Notes under the pieces: generated by a model
Told to the model about the DNA's origin: nothing
What the model saw: only the letters and a program-made list of their open reading frames with translations
Database searches by the model: none
Position numbers and translations under genes: made by a program
Assembly (NCBI RefSeq): GCF_019973375.1
Contig: NZ_BPTV01000002.1
Location: 1 to 64,000 of the forward strand
Source of the DNA: Prevotella lacticifex
Lineage (GTDB): Bacteria > Bacteroidota > Bacteroidia > Bacteroidales > Bacteroidaceae
Direction: 5' to 3'
Length of the DNA stretch: 64,000 nt
Shown: one piece after another, positions 42,701-51,707 of the stretch
Position numbering within the stretch: the first letter of the stretch is position 1
Layout: every line of letters starts with the position of its first letter

Positions 42701-44856
42701 GTAGCGTTTATCAGATATGGCTTCGAGATGTTGCCCTTGACATCGACAACTGCCGCAGCCGAAACCATATACGGACTGCCTGTAACCCCAAGTCCCTTGA
42801 GATTGGCTCCGTCGATATCGCCGTCGAGATGTGTCTCAAGAGCTTTTCCCCTTAAACTTCCACTGAATGTCAGCCCTTTAGCGTTGACAAGACGTATCAC
42901 TCCGCGCCGCCGTTGCTCGCTGATGCTCAGGTAGCCGACTCCCCCACGAGCATAATAATATTTGTCGAGGTCCGACTTTATCCGCAGGTCGGTCCTGGCC
43001 GTAACCGACCACGGCTTGTCGGTCAGTCCCCAGGCCCTCAAGTTAAAATGCGATATGTCGCCGGAAAGACGTACATCAAGCAGTTTGTGCGCCAGTCGGC
43101 CGTTGATATGCACGTTGCCGCCGGCCATGGCGTTACGGCTGTTCACATGAGCGTCAATACGGCCACCGGTCATATTTACTTTTCCTTGAATGCCGTCAAG
43201 AGTATATTTTCCAATCTTCAGTTTTCCGACATTGGCCTGGAGGGCCACTCCCGTAGCCGAACTCGGGAACGTGATGCCATGGCCGTTGGCCTTCACCGAT
43301 GCCGTGACGCTGCCAATTCCGTTACCGAGAATGATATCTCCAAGACGGAAATTATTGGCTGAAGCAACAATATTATATGTATTGTCGGCACCATTGAAGA
43401 ATCCCTTTGCTTTAAGCAACCCCTTTGCATAGATGGCATTAAAATCGGCAGCTACAAGTTTCCGGTCTATCTTGAAGATTCCGTCAATGGTCATCCCACC
43501 GGGGATATTAATCTTTTTCCTTGTTCCCAAAGGCATGAACTTCTTGACGAAAGCCATATTCCTCGTCCGTAGTCGCAAGCGGGCTTCAGCTTTTAATCTT
43601 TCGCTGTTCGTGACATTGGCTACATATCCGTTGCCGCTCAAAGAGAATGCTGACGGAAAACCGATGTCAATATTCTTAAAGCTAATTCGCTGCAGATTAC
43701 CATAGAAGCGTCCGTTCAGACGCAAGGGCTCTCGGGGCAGATTCGCAAGATATTTGTTCGGCACCGAGATGAGAAACGGTCTAATATCGCCGACACCTAC
43801 ATATCCTTTCAAATCGGTAAAAAACTGCCCCGGCACTGAATCGCTGAACGCATTGAGGTCCATACGGTAGTTACCGGCAATGTCAGTCGATGGCATCACC
43901 AGACGGAAGTTGTCGGCCTTGAGTTGTTTCTTGCCGATATACAGCCGACCATTCAAGCCATTGATATTCAGTCCACTATTCTCCTTGAGGTTTGCAGCCC
44001 TTATGGTCATAGAGATGTCGGGCTGAGAATAGACGAATGAGTCGATGCCAATATTTATGTCATTGGCAGATATATGATTGCTGTCGAATCCCTTTACGGT
44101 GTGCCGCTTATATGGAATGTCATAGTCCAGGGCGCCGCCGTGCCAGTCGAAGGCTCCTACCTTATATATATTGTCGTGGAGAAGAAGATGGGTGTCGTTG
44201 GCTATGGCAAGGTGGAAGTCGGCATGTATATTCATCGAGTCGCCGGGCATGTGCAGGCGGAAATCTGTTTGAGCAAGGCTCACCTTTCCAATATTAATCT
44301 TCCACAGTGTTTTTTTCTTTGTAGTGTCCTTAGGTATCGTGTCGCCGAGAGCCACGTCCACCCATCCGTTCTCAATCTCCGTAAAGTCGACATTGGCCGA
44401 ATCACCGTTGAGGCTGATACCGTGACTATGTATGTGCAGCTTCTCGAGATTAGCCTTAATGCGCAAATCACCTATAAAGTTGGTAGTATTGGCTTTTAAG
44501 TGCTTGAGGGTCAGTTCGTCGACATTAATCTCACCCCTTAATAATGGCAGGAGCTGGACACTGGCCACGAGTGTGCGGACATCGGCCACGGTATCGGTGA
44601 CATTCTTCAACGAGTCGTTGGGGTGCAGCATACGGAAGTCCGACACTTTCAAGTCGAGGGGATAGCTCAGCGACACCCGGCCCACGGTAATGCTGTCGCC
44701 GGTTTTCTCCGATGCATAGCTTGCCACGCCATGAGCCACCCAGTTTTGTACCGGCGGGATATACAGCAGCACCGTCAGCACAATGAAGACAACTATCGGC
44801 GTCAGCACGATGGCTGTCAGAATCTTGAGTGTTTTCTTAGCGTTCAGCCTTTGCAT
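39712..44856 (-). CDS. tamB: TamB: translocation and assembly module inner-membrane protein
   Basis: A 1714-residue AsmA-like/DUF490 protein that bridges the inner membrane to TamL and is thought to conduct phospholipid or support barrel assembly. One N-terminal membrane helix (about residues 10-30, 'TAIVLTPIVVFIVLTVLLYI') is followed by long beta-helix repeats, and the conserved DUF490 domain closes the protein ('LRGRYTLNSGHMKYSLNMIP', 'KLTGTLSAPGVTFIVDAP', 'IAITLLASGMYISNG'). Family members are 1000-1700 aa, so this is at the long end. ATG 44856 is chosen over one eight codons upstream; it still overlaps the stop of the pseudouridine synthase gene by 13 bases. Confidence 0.9.
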   Translation of the reverse strand: MQRLNAKKTLKILTAIVLTPIVVFIVLTVLLYIPPVQNWVAHGVASYASEKTGDSITVGRVSLSYPLDLKVSDFRMLHPNDSLKNVTDTVADVRTLVASVQLLPLLRGEINVDELTLKHLKANTTNFIGDLRIKANLEKLHIHSHGISLNGDSANVDFTEIENGWVDVALGDTIPKDTTKKKTLWKINIGKVSLAQTDFRLHMPGDSMNIHADFHLAIANDTHLLLHDNIYKVGAFDWHGGALDYDIPYKRHTVKGFDSNHISANDINIGIDSFVYSQPDISMTIRAANLKENSGLNINGLNGRLYIGKKQLKADNFRLVMPSTDIAGNYRMDLNAFSDSVPGQFFTDLKGYVGVGDIRPFLISVPNKYLANLPREPLRLNGRFYGNLQRISFKNIDIGFPSAFSLSGNGYVANVTNSERLKAEARLRLRTRNMAFVKKFMPLGTRKKINIPGGMTIDGIFKIDRKLVAADFNAIYAKGLLKAKGFFNGADNTYNIVASANNFRLGDIILGNGIGSVTASVKANGHGITFPSSATGVALQANVGKLKIGKYTLDGIQGKVNMTGGRIDAHVNSRNAMAGGNVHINGRLAHKLLDVRLSGDISHFNLRAWGLTDKPWSVTARTDLRIKSDLDKYYYARGGVGYLSISEQRRRGVIRLVNAKGLTFSGSLRGKALETHLDGDIDGANLKGLGVTGSPYMVSAAAVVDVKGNISKPYLINATVNADEFKMTEHRGKTVIPLVSGDFIAKANLRGNDIGGAFNGNINNADLYQLGIVDEPLSTSGSADLTFETNQKDKIYLDGQIGNMTIADRKSNYTTSGMTVNLLSTADTTHATIAGGDFLLKADAQGTYTRTLNALGAIAKELKSQIKNKEINQSALKAKLPVASVILKTGSTNIISNILSKNGIAFKNANIDLKSSPLTGLNGTAIVDSLVYNGTRADSVNLVLKSENGHLNYDVAVVNNPDNEYPYKGTLTGTVLEKGITTDANVIDKHGKTAVAVGLIAAMEGDGIKMSVTSKNSILGYKSFAVNDSNYVYVGRDRRVSASMKLLAADGAGAQLYTDDNDTTSLQNITLGMHNFELGKLLTVLPFAPKISGVLNGDYHIIQTSKELTVSSDMTVSNMVYDDCPMGDVGVNMVYMPQGDGTHYVDALIAQNGNDVGQLSGTYDSKGKGSLDAKLSLDRFPLSFVNGFVPDKIIGLDGHGDGELTMKGPLDDLDIDGEVYLDSSHIYSEPYGVSMRFADDPVTIKDSKVVFENFEMFANNDQPLDIVGYLDFHNPSDMYIDTRMRATNFKLIDSKENVRSTIYGDAYVNFFGGMRGHMDNLSMGGRLEVLGNTDMTYVMHDTPLSTDDSPSDLIQFTNFNDSTEDVVVRPTIKGMKMDLSVNIDEQAHIVAALNAEHSNYIDLIGGGDLALHYDPTNNITLRGRYTLNSGHMKYSLNMIPLRTFNIQEGSYIEFTGEPMNPALSITATDNVKANYSSAGGNDRIVDFTAGVKLTGTLSAPGVTFIVDAPDDTEAQNDLNTKSEEEKGKIAITLLASGMYISNGKGGNYAMSGALASFMQNQINNITGRALSSMGLDLSANMESSADAKGGLHTDYTFNFSKRLWNNRLRIMMGGRVSTGAQAGEDNGAYFDNFSIEYRLNQHETQYLKLYYDRQAYDWLEGDVSEFGAGFMWRRKLQHFKDIIRFRSNNSQQPVPPSNRLNADTLIRFNNNDKK

Positions 44857-45527
44857 GCATCTTTTGCCAGTGACTCCCACAACCGGTCATGGGGCAGCGG
44901 ACTTTCGACAATGATTGTTTTATGACTCACGGGATGAACGAATTCCACCCTATGGCTCAACAGACTTATACTTCCGTCGGCATTGCTACGACGCGCACCA
45001 TACTTCAGGTCACCCTTTATCGGACAGCCGATATTTGCCAATTGGCATCGAATCTGATGGTGACGACCCGTCTTCAAGTTTACCTCGAGTAGTGAATAGT
45101 TATCTCCGTGTGTCAGAACTTTATACGAGAGTATTGCCTTCTTTGATGCCGGTACCTCATGGTCGTAGGCAAAGCTCTTGTTTATCTTCTCCTTTCTTAG
45201 TATCCAGTCAGTCAGCGTGGCCTCGTCGTCAGCCGGACAGCCCTGGACGATGGCCCAATATGTCTTGTGGATTTCACCCTCACGAAACATCTTGTTCAAC
45301 CGTGCGGTAGCCTTCGATGTCTTTCCGAAGACAACAATACCGGCTACAGGACGGTCGAGACGGTGCACAACACCGAGGAAGACGTTCCCCGGCTTGTTGT
45401 GCTCCGTCTTTATCCATTCCTTCACAGTCTCCGAGAGGGGCTTGTCGCCGGTCTTGTCGCCTTGCACGATTTCGCCCGCCTCTTTGTAGACTATGATAAT
45501 ATGGTTATCCTCGTAGAGTGGTGTCAT
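44844..45527 (-). CDS. RluA-family pseudouridine synthase
   Basis: A 227-residue enzyme that changes specific uridines in rRNA or tRNA to pseudouridine. The catalytic motif is 'VVHRLDRPVAGIVVFGK' (Asp58), with 'KTYWAIVQG' and 'LKTGRHHQIRCQLANIGCPI' further on. It has no S4 domain, so it is the short RluA/RluC-like form. The target site cannot be told. It starts 3 bases after fabG and overlaps tamB, so the unit runs fabG-rluA-tamB-tamL. Confidence 0.9.
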   Translation of the reverse strand: MTPLYEDNHIIIVYKEAGEIVQGDKTGDKPLSETVKEWIKTEHNKPGNVFLGVVHRLDRPVAGIVVFGKTSKATARLNKMFREGEIHKTYWAIVQGCPADDEATLTDWILRKEKINKSFAYDHEVPASKKAILSYKVLTHGDNYSLLEVNLKTGRHHQIRCQLANIGCPIKGDLKYGARRSNADGSISLLSHRVEFVHPVSHKTIIVESPLPHDRLWESLAKDACKG

Positions 45528-45530
45528 TGC

Positions 45531-46283
45531 TTACATGTTCATACCACCGTCGACCTGAATCACCTGACCGGAGACATAGCTCGACATGTCGGAAGCAAGG
45601 AATGTAGCCACATTGGCGATATCGTCGACCGTTCCAGCACGGCGCAGAGGAATATTCTGGATCCATGCCTTGCGGATATCCTCCGGCAGAGCCTGGGTCA
45701 TAGCTGTGTCGATGAATCCGGGAGCAATAGCGTTGGCGCGGATGCCGCGGCGGCCGATCTCCTGACCGATACTCTTTGCCAGAGCGATGAGTCCAGCCTT
45801 CGATGCGGCGTAGTTGCACTGTCCAGCGTTACCGTGAACACCGACAACCGACGACATGTTGATGATTGAACCACCACGCTCATGCATCATGATAGGGGTG
45901 ATTGCATGGATGAAGTTGAAGGCACTCTTGAGGTTGACGTTGATGACGGCATCCCACTGCTGCTCAGTCATTTTCAGCATCAGTCCATCTTTGGTGATGC
46001 CGGCGTTGTTGACAAGAATGTCGATATGACCGAAGTCCTTGTTAATCTGGTTGACAAGAGCCTCTGTCTCAGCGAAGTCGGCAGCATTGCCGGAGTAGCC
46101 CTTGGCCTTCACGCCCTTAGCGGCAATCTCGCGCTCGGTCTCCAGACCTCCGTGCTCCTCGTCGATGACAAGGTCAGTGAAGGCGATGTCGGCACCTTCG
46201 TCAGCAAATTTCAGCGCAATGGCTTTTCCTATTCCACGTGCGGCACCTGTAATCAGCGCCACCTTACCTGTTAATAATCCCAT
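45531..46283 (-). CDS. fabG: 3-oxoacyl-[acyl-carrier-protein] reductase
   Basis: NADPH-dependent short-chain dehydrogenase of fatty-acid elongation. The cofactor loop is 'TGAARGIGKA' (residues 12-21), with 'NNAG' at 92-95. The catalytic residues are Asn117, Ser145 ('NMSSVVG'), Tyr158 and Lys162 ('YAASKAG'), and the end 'GQVIQVDGGMNM' is typical of FabG. The length of 250 aa is normal. It is first in the transcript with rluA and tamB; -7 box TATCTTTG is at 46378-46385. Linking fatty-acid synthesis with TamB/TamL fits an envelope operon. Confidence 0.93.
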   Translation of the reverse strand: MGLLTGKVALITGAARGIGKAIALKFADEGADIAFTDLVIDEEHGGLETEREIAAKGVKAKGYSGNAADFAETEALVNQINKDFGHIDILVNNAGITKDGLMLKMTEQQWDAVINVNLKSAFNFIHAITPIMMHERGGSIINMSSVVGVHGNAGQCNYAASKAGLIALAKSIGQEIGRRGIRANAIAPGFIDTAMTQALPEDIRKAWIQNIPLRRAGTVDDIANVATFLASDMSSYVSGQVIQVDGGMNM

Positions 46284-46377
46284 AATAATAGTGATTAACT
46301 TTTAATGAATTATAATGTTTTCTACTTCTTATCGAGTGTTGTTTCGTTCTTGATTGGCTTATTAGTGCAAAGATACT

Positions 46378-46385
46378 ATTGTTTT
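46378..46385 (-). promoter_or_regulatory. -7 box of the fabG-rluA-tamB-tamL unit
   Basis: TATCTTTG on the minus strand, 94 bases before the fabG ATG. Confidence 0.55.
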
Positions 46386-46468
46386 TTCTTATATGCAAGA
46401 GATAAGTGTAAAACTAAATAAAATTAACAGTGAGAAAAGTCAGATTTGGCTATTCGGATTTTTTTTCG

Positions 46469-46476
46469 TACCTTTG
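46469..46476 (+). promoter_or_regulatory. -7 box of the lytic-transglycosylase-like gene
   Basis: TACCTTTG, about 178 bases before ATG 46654, giving a long leader. The leader contains complementary words GCACAG (about 46503) and CTGTGC (about 46531) that could form a hairpin. Confidence 0.5.
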
Positions 46477-46653
46477 CCGACGAATTGATAACTGGAGCTC
46501 ATGCACAGGGTAACTCCATCTCACATAGGACTGTGCAGTGAACGTTGTTTTTATTCTCTCGATTAAAAACATTTTCGGTCGTTAGAACATTGTTGTTCAA
46601 TGGTTTGAAGAAGATTGTCCAATCTTTGGCGTTCAGGCTCCATAAAATTGTTT

Positions 46654-47091
46654 ATGATGAGATTTTTAAAAGAACTGAGAGTATTTTTTGTAGTAATGAT
46701 GTTGGCATTTGTGTCGACAGGTGCAAATGCCGCCAATGAGAATGATGATTTCGACTGGTCTCCCGTTGTGGATGCAATTATCCATGTTGAGAGTCGCGGC
46801 AACGCCAACGCACGCAATGGTCAGTATGTTGGTGTGCTGCAAATGTCGCCAACTGTTGTTAAGGCTGTCAATCAGATACTTAAACAGAAAGGTCTCAAGC
46901 GCCGCTTTAGTCTCGCCGACCGCTATAGCGTAAGTAAATCGCGCGAGATGTTTGAGATTTTTATGTCGTATTATAATCCCAACAACAGCATAGAGAAGGC
47001 CATAAGAATGTGGAAAGGCGGAACGGGATATTCAATCCGCGCTACGCAGAAATATTTCCGTAAGGTGATGCAACACATCGACTTCGACTGA
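46654..47091 (+). CDS. Exported lysozyme-like / lytic transglycosylase-like protein
   Basis: A 145-residue protein with a signal peptide (ends 'STGANA') and a small SLT/lysozyme-like domain. The core 'VVDAIIHVESRGNANARNGQ' contains the catalytic-type Glu, and 'YVGVLQMSPTVVKAVNQIL' matches the GxxQ-M-P segment of transglycosylases. It would cut peptidoglycan in the periplasm. ATG 46654 is taken because the hydrophobic signal begins there; a second ATG follows at once, and earlier codons do not fit a signal. The mature protein is short compared with typical transglycosylases, as in several Bacteroidota members. Confidence 0.75.
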   Translation: MMRFLKELRVFFVVMMLAFVSTGANAANENDDFDWSPVVDAIIHVESRGNANARNGQYVGVLQMSPTVVKAVNQILKQKGLKRRFSLADRYSVSKSREMFEIFMSYYNPNNSIEKAIRMWKGGTGYSIRATQKYFRKVMQHIDFD

Positions 47092-47112
47092 TTGTATATC
47101 ATGATTCTTGAT

Positions 47113-47160
47113 GAAGAAAGGGCATGTCAGCAATGGCGTGCCCTTTCTTCATATATTTTT
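47113..47160 (+). terminator. Terminator of the lytic-transglycosylase-like gene
   Basis: A 14-bp stem (GAAGAAAGGGCATG with CGTGCCCTTTCTTC, one wobble pair) is followed by ATATATTTTT. It starts 21 bases after the stop and lies between convergent genes. Confidence 0.85.
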
Positions 47161-47209
47161 ATGTAGTGCGTTCACCTAATCACTAATACAGCTCAGAAGA
47201 GGATGGAAA

Positions 47210-47635
47210 TCATATCTTCTTGACAAGTTTGTTAAGACCGTCGAGATGCTCCTGCCACTGCGCTATTTTTCTCTCTATTTTTCCCTTGTCGAGATCCATT
47301 GGGAATATCGACGGATTGTCGCGTTCGTACTCCAACAGTTGGATATACTGCTCCACGAGGGCAATCTTCTGCTTCACAGTTTTCTTCTTGGGATAGCCGC
47401 GCTTAGCAGTCTCCTGGTCTATTTGTGCTGCAACGTCGTTAATCTCCGTGCCAACCTCTTCATACTTCGACTGCCATTTGAGATATTCGTCGTTGAGCTT
47501 AAGGTTATTCTCATTGGTCACAGCGGCCACGTCAGAATCGTTCTGGGTTATCGGCGTATAAGTAGATGTCGACTGGGCATTAGCACCGACAACGATAGCC
47601 ATGGCAAAAGTCAATACAAGAATCTTTCTTTTCAT
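47210..47635 (-). CDS. Exported coiled-coil protein of unknown function
   Basis: A 141-residue protein with a signal peptide (ends 'VVGANAQ') and a charged, helical mature part rich in Glu, Lys and Gln ('NLKLNDEYLKWQSKYEEV', 'KQKIALVEQYIQLLEYER') that should form a coiled coil. I do not recognise a family. The start is ATG 47635; an in-frame ATG 16 codons earlier lies too close to the promoter box at 47671-47678 and would precede the signal. It stands alone, convergent with the transglycosylase-like gene. Confidence 0.7.
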   Translation of the reverse strand: MKRKILVLTFAMAIVVGANAQSTSTYTPITQNDSDVAAVTNENNLKLNDEYLKWQSKYEEVGTEINDVAAQIDQETAKRGYPKKKTVKQKIALVEQYIQLLEYERDNPSIFPMDLDKGKIERKIAQWQEHLDGLNKLVKKI

Positions 47636-47670
47636 AATCTTTCCTTTTTTATATATTTTCCTTATTAATG

Positions 47671-47678
47671 CAAAAGTA
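47671..47678 (-). promoter_or_regulatory. -7 box of the exported coiled-coil protein gene
   Basis: TACTTTTG on the minus strand, 35 bases before ATG 47635; it supports the shorter start. Confidence 0.6.
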
Positions 47679-47683
47679 AGCAT

Positions 47684-48131
47684 TTTAATATTAATCAGCT
47701 ATAATTTGGAACAATTATTGAATTTTCTTTGTAAACATTAAATGTCAGTCCATTTTAATTCACACCAATTCAGTCTTATCTTTATTATTCGTCCACATTT
47801 ACGCAGACAATCCATCGTCAATCACTGGTATCTCAAAGTTCTTATGTTCTGCCCGTGACATCTATCTGAATTTATAATTGATATTTTGTGTTCCTCATGA
47901 ATTCTTAATGCAAAGCTACAAAATTTTTAAGCCGAATGCAAGTTTTTCGGCGATTATTTTTCTGCTTATTTCTAACGGTCTGAGACAATGATAGATACAG
48001 TCGAGCAAAAAAAAGCTTCTGATAAGAAGAGATGCCCTATAATAAGTTTTGACGTGCTGACATGAGTCTAAGCTCGGCTTGGAAGATAAAATATAATTCC
48101 CGACATTCTTCTTAATTTGAGAATTAATCCG
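47684..48131. other. Intergenic stretch before uvrA without a gene
   Basis: No open frame is supported. On the minus strand a TAGCTTTG word (about 47922) could be a -7 box for an untranslated RNA, but nothing else supports one. Confidence 0.45.
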
Positions 48132-48139
48132 TAACTTTG
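48132..48139 (+). promoter_or_regulatory. -7 box of uvrA
   Basis: TAACTTTG, 31 bases before ATG 48171 and 22 before ATG 48162. An in-frame TTG at 48144 is too close to be the start. Confidence 0.6.
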
Positions 48140-48161
48140 TAGATTGAAAGGCTATAATTTT

Positions 48162-51035
48162 ATGTCCATTATGAACGACTACATTGAAGTGAAAGGTGCG
48201 AGGGTTAACAACCTCAAGAATATCAGTCTGAAGATACCGCGCGACAAACTCATTGTCATTGCCGGTGTTAGCGGCTCTGGCAAGAGCTCGTTGGCTTTCG
48301 ACACTCTATATGCCGAGGGGCAGCGGCGATATGTCGAGAGTCTCAGCTCTTATGCCCGTCAGTTCCTCAGCAGAATGACGAAACCAGAGGTCGACTATAT
48401 CCATGGTCTGCCGCCGGCCATAGCCATTGAGCAGAAGGTCGTTGCGCGTAATCCGCGTTCTACTGTCGGCACGAGCACCGAGATATATGAGTACATGCGA
48501 CTTCTCTTTGCGCGCATTGGCCGCACCTACTCGCCCATCAGCGGTCAGGAGGTGAAGAAGAACAGCGTCGAGGATATTATCGCTTGCACCCATACTTACT
48601 CCGATGGTACGAAATTCATGGTCCTTGCACCCCTTCATGTCAGTGAGGGGCGCACGGTGGAGAAACAGATGGAGATGTACCTTCAGGAAGGCTATGGCCG
48701 TGTGCTCTTTAGCGGTAAGCCCGTGAGGATTGACGATTTGTTGGAACAAGTCAAAACTGAGGCCGACGGCTGGCTTGAGAAGCATCGCGCCGACATCTAT
48801 CTCATCGTCGACCGTATGTCGGTGAGTCATGAGAAAGGCGACATCTCACGTCTGTCAGACTCCTGTGAGACAGCCTTTTACGAGGGTGATGGTGCCTGCC
48901 GTCTCGTCTTTCTGCCGGGGAATATCGCTTACGATTTCTCCACGCGCTTTGAGGCCGACGGCATGACATTCCAGGAGCCCAACGACAATATGTTCTCGTT
49001 CAACTCTCCGGCCGGTGCATGCCCCACATGTGAGGGTTTCGGCTCGGTTATAGGCATCGACGAAAAACTTGTTATCCCGAACACGACATTATCGGTTTAC
49101 GACGGCTGCGTACAGTGCTGGCACGGTGAGAAGATGAAGATGTGGAACGAGGAGTTCTGCCGCAGGGCTGCACACGACAATTTCCCTATTTTCAAGCCAT
49201 ACCTCGAGCTTACGCAGAAGGAGAAAGATATGCTCTGGCATGGTCTTCCGTCGGAGAAAAATCGCGATATCCACGACAAGATATGCATCGACAGTTTCTT
49301 CCAGATGCTCAAGGAGAACCAGTATAAGATTCAATATCGCGTTATGATGAGCCGCTATCGGGGCAAGACCGTCTGTCCCGACTGCCACGGCACACGTCTG
49401 AAGAAAGAGGCCGAATGGGTGAAAATCGCCGGTCGGAGCATCTCCGACCTTGTCGATATGCCAATCGTCAACCTCAAGGAGTGGTTCGATAATCTCACTC
49501 TCGATGCCCACGACGCAGAAGTCAGCAAACGTCTGCTCGTAGAAATTAAGAACCGGCTGCAGTTCCTTGTCGACGTTGGACTTGGCTACCTCACTCTCAA
49601 CCGCCGTTCCAACTCACTGTCGGGAGGAGAATCCCAGCGCATCAACCTCACCACGAGTCTCGGCAGCAGCCTCGTGGGCAGCCTTTATATCCTCGACGAA
49701 CCGTCGATAGGCCTTCACAGCCGCGACACCGACCGCCTGATACATGTCCTCAAGGAGCTCCGCGACTTAGGCAATACCGTCATTGTCGTCGAGCATGACG
49801 AGGAGATTATGCGGTCGGCCGACTATCTTATTGATATCGGTCCCGATGCCGGCCGCCTCGGTGGAGAGGTAGTCTTCGAGGGCGATATGGCATCGGTAGT
49901 GGCCAAGAGCAAGGACGAGCAACCGGCTCTCAACTCCGAGCTCCTTAAAGAATATCCACAGTCATACACCATCAAATATCTCACCGGCGCCGAGACTATC
50001 CCCGTTCCTGCCAGTCGTCGGCCGTGGAATATGGCCATCAGCATTCGTGGAGCTCGGATGAACAACCTCAAGGGTGTCGACGTTAAATTCCCGCTCAATG
50101 TTTTTACCGTTGTCACCGGTGTCAGCGGCTCGGGTAAGAGCTCCCTCATCAAGGGCATTCTCTACCCTGCTCTGAAGCGTCATCTCAATGAGGTTGCCGA
50201 TGCTCCCGGCGAATATCTCGCTCTCGAAGGCGATTGGAAACAGATTCACCATGTCGAGTTCGTCGACCAGAACCCTATAGGTAAGAGTACGCGCTCTAAC
50301 CCAGCTACTTACGTGAAGGCCTATGACGAGATAAGGAAGGTCTTTGCCGACCAGCCGTTGGCCAAGCAGATGGGATTCACACCACAATATTTCTCCTTCA
50401 ACACCGACGACGGCCGTTGTGAGGAGTGTAAGGGAGCAGGGGTTATAACCGTAGAGATGCAGTTCATGGCCGACCTGACATTAGAGTGTGAGGCCTGCCA
50501 CGGTAAGCGGTTCAAGAAGGAAATTCTCGATGTCCAGTTCCATGGCAAGAGCATCAGCGATGTCCTCGATATGACGGTCAGCGAGGCCCTGGAGTTCTTT
50601 ACGAAGTACGGCAAGAAGTCGGTGGCCGCAAAACTGCGTCCGTTGGAGGATGTCGGATTGGGCTATATCAAGTTAGGTCAGTCATCGTCAACGCTGTCGG
50701 GTGGTGAGAATCAGCGTGTTAAGTTAGCTTACTTCATCGGTCAGGAGAAGCAGGAACCTACATTGTTCATCTTCGACGAACCGACAACTGGTCTTCATTT
50801 CCACGACATACAGAAACTTCTCAAGGCGTTCGACATGCTTATTGACCACGGCCACAGCATCATCGTCATCGAGCACAACCTCGATGTTGTCAAGTGTGCC
50901 GACTACGTTGTTGACCTTGGTCCCGACGGTGGCGACCGTGGCGGCAATCTTGTCGTAGCCGGAACACCGGAGGAGGTGGCAAAATGCAAAGAGAGCATCA
51001 CCGGCCGCTATCTGAAGGACAAGTTACGTGCATAG
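48162..51035 (+). CDS. uvrA: UvrA-type excinuclease ABC subunit, variant without the first zinc CxxC
   Basis: A DNA damage-recognition ATPase with two ABC modules. It has Walker A motifs 'GVSGSGKSSLAFDTLYAEGQ' (N-terminal) and 'GVSGSGKSSLIKGILYP', signatures 'SLSGGESQRINLT' and 'TLSGGENQRVKLA', and 'ILDEPSIGLH' and 'IFDEPTTGLHF' for the two Walker B sites. The second zinc module is complete ('CEECKGAG'...'CEACHGKRF'). In the first, only 'CPTCEGFG' is present; the usual earlier CPxC is replaced by 'FSTRFEADGMTFQEPN', and 'YCPxCG' is replaced by 'YSPISGQEV'. This is a Bacteroidota UvrA form, possibly a paralogue next to a canonical UvrA elsewhere. ATG 48162 or 48171 are both possible. Confidence 0.88.
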   Translation: MSIMNDYIEVKGARVNNLKNISLKIPRDKLIVIAGVSGSGKSSLAFDTLYAEGQRRYVESLSSYARQFLSRMTKPEVDYIHGLPPAIAIEQKVVARNPRSTVGTSTEIYEYMRLLFARIGRTYSPISGQEVKKNSVEDIIACTHTYSDGTKFMVLAPLHVSEGRTVEKQMEMYLQEGYGRVLFSGKPVRIDDLLEQVKTEADGWLEKHRADIYLIVDRMSVSHEKGDISRLSDSCETAFYEGDGACRLVFLPGNIAYDFSTRFEADGMTFQEPNDNMFSFNSPAGACPTCEGFGSVIGIDEKLVIPNTTLSVYDGCVQCWHGEKMKMWNEEFCRRAAHDNFPIFKPYLELTQKEKDMLWHGLPSEKNRDIHDKICIDSFFQMLKENQYKIQYRVMMSRYRGKTVCPDCHGTRLKKEAEWVKIAGRSISDLVDMPIVNLKEWFDNLTLDAHDAEVSKRLLVEIKNRLQFLVDVGLGYLTLNRRSNSLSGGESQRINLTTSLGSSLVGSLYILDEPSIGLHSRDTDRLIHVLKELRDLGNTVIVVEHDEEIMRSADYLIDIGPDAGRLGGEVVFEGDMASVVAKSKDEQPALNSELLKEYPQSYTIKYLTGAETIPVPASRRPWNMAISIRGARMNNLKGVDVKFPLNVFTVVTGVSGSGKSSLIKGILYPALKRHLNEVADAPGEYLALEGDWKQIHHVEFVDQNPIGKSTRSNPATYVKAYDEIRKVFADQPLAKQMGFTPQYFSFNTDDGRCEECKGAGVITVEMQFMADLTLECEACHGKRFKKEILDVQFHGKSISDVLDMTVSEALEFFTKYGKKSVAAKLRPLEDVGLGYIKLGQSSSTLSGGENQRVKLAYFIGQEKQEPTLFIFDEPTTGLHFHDIQKLLKAFDMLIDHGHSIIVIEHNLDVVKCADYVVDLGPDGGDRGGNLVVAGTPEEVAKCKESITGRYLKDKLRA

Positions 51036-51707
51036 ATTACGATGAATTCGCAGATTCCGGCGCACTGGATATTTTCCATGGAATCATGTGATATGAAATA
51101 CAAATCTTTATTTTGTCATTATCGCATTGGCATTTTCAAACGGAAAACGTTGGTCGGCGAAGGGATATATTACATGTATGCTGCACCTACCCACTTGCAG
51201 GGCGTGATTATCACCATTCTAATGAACATAGGTTATTTCCTCTGCCAACGGAAAGCCCCGTCGGGGCTGGTAGAGACAAAGGGCAAAATCCTCTCGCAAA
51301 GGCCGCAAAGGATACGCCAAGGGCCATAAATCTCGCAATCAACGGATATGCGGCACAGTGCGGTTGCAGCTTGTCCGTTATTGAATCTGCCGAATCTGCG
51401 TACGAATTCCATCACGCTGATATTCTTGCTAATAGTGGGAAACGGCGCATCGCAGTTGCATGGGGCGTATAGCAAGGTTAGTGTCCCGTACAATCGGTCG
51501 TATAACCGAATCTCATCATTTTTTCGGACGACCACGCTTCATCATGAATATTTCCCGGAGATAGCGGACGACCACGTTTGCACAAGAATTACCAGCAGAT
51601 TTCAGTCGGCCACACTGGCCACACCCGACAAAAGGATATAGATTTCAAAAATGAGCACAACAAGTTAGATGCCCTATTTTGCAAACATCTGACGGCAAAA
51701 ATCATTT
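51036..51707. other. Repeat-bearing intergenic stretch, no gene
   Basis: It contains pieces of dispersed elements: TGCACCTACCCACTTGCAGG (also about 21609), AAAGCCCCGTCGGGGCT (hairpin), and CTCTCGCAAAGGCCGCAAAGG, of the type at 59970 and 63230. CGGACGACCACG occurs at about 51526 and 51566, 40 bases apart. Overlapping short frames on both strands are by-products of this. Confidence 0.6.

Noticed and set aside
51042..51472. Overlapping 95- and 119-codon frames on the plus strand
   Set aside because: They lie in dispersed repeats, overlap in different frames and have no family or promoter.
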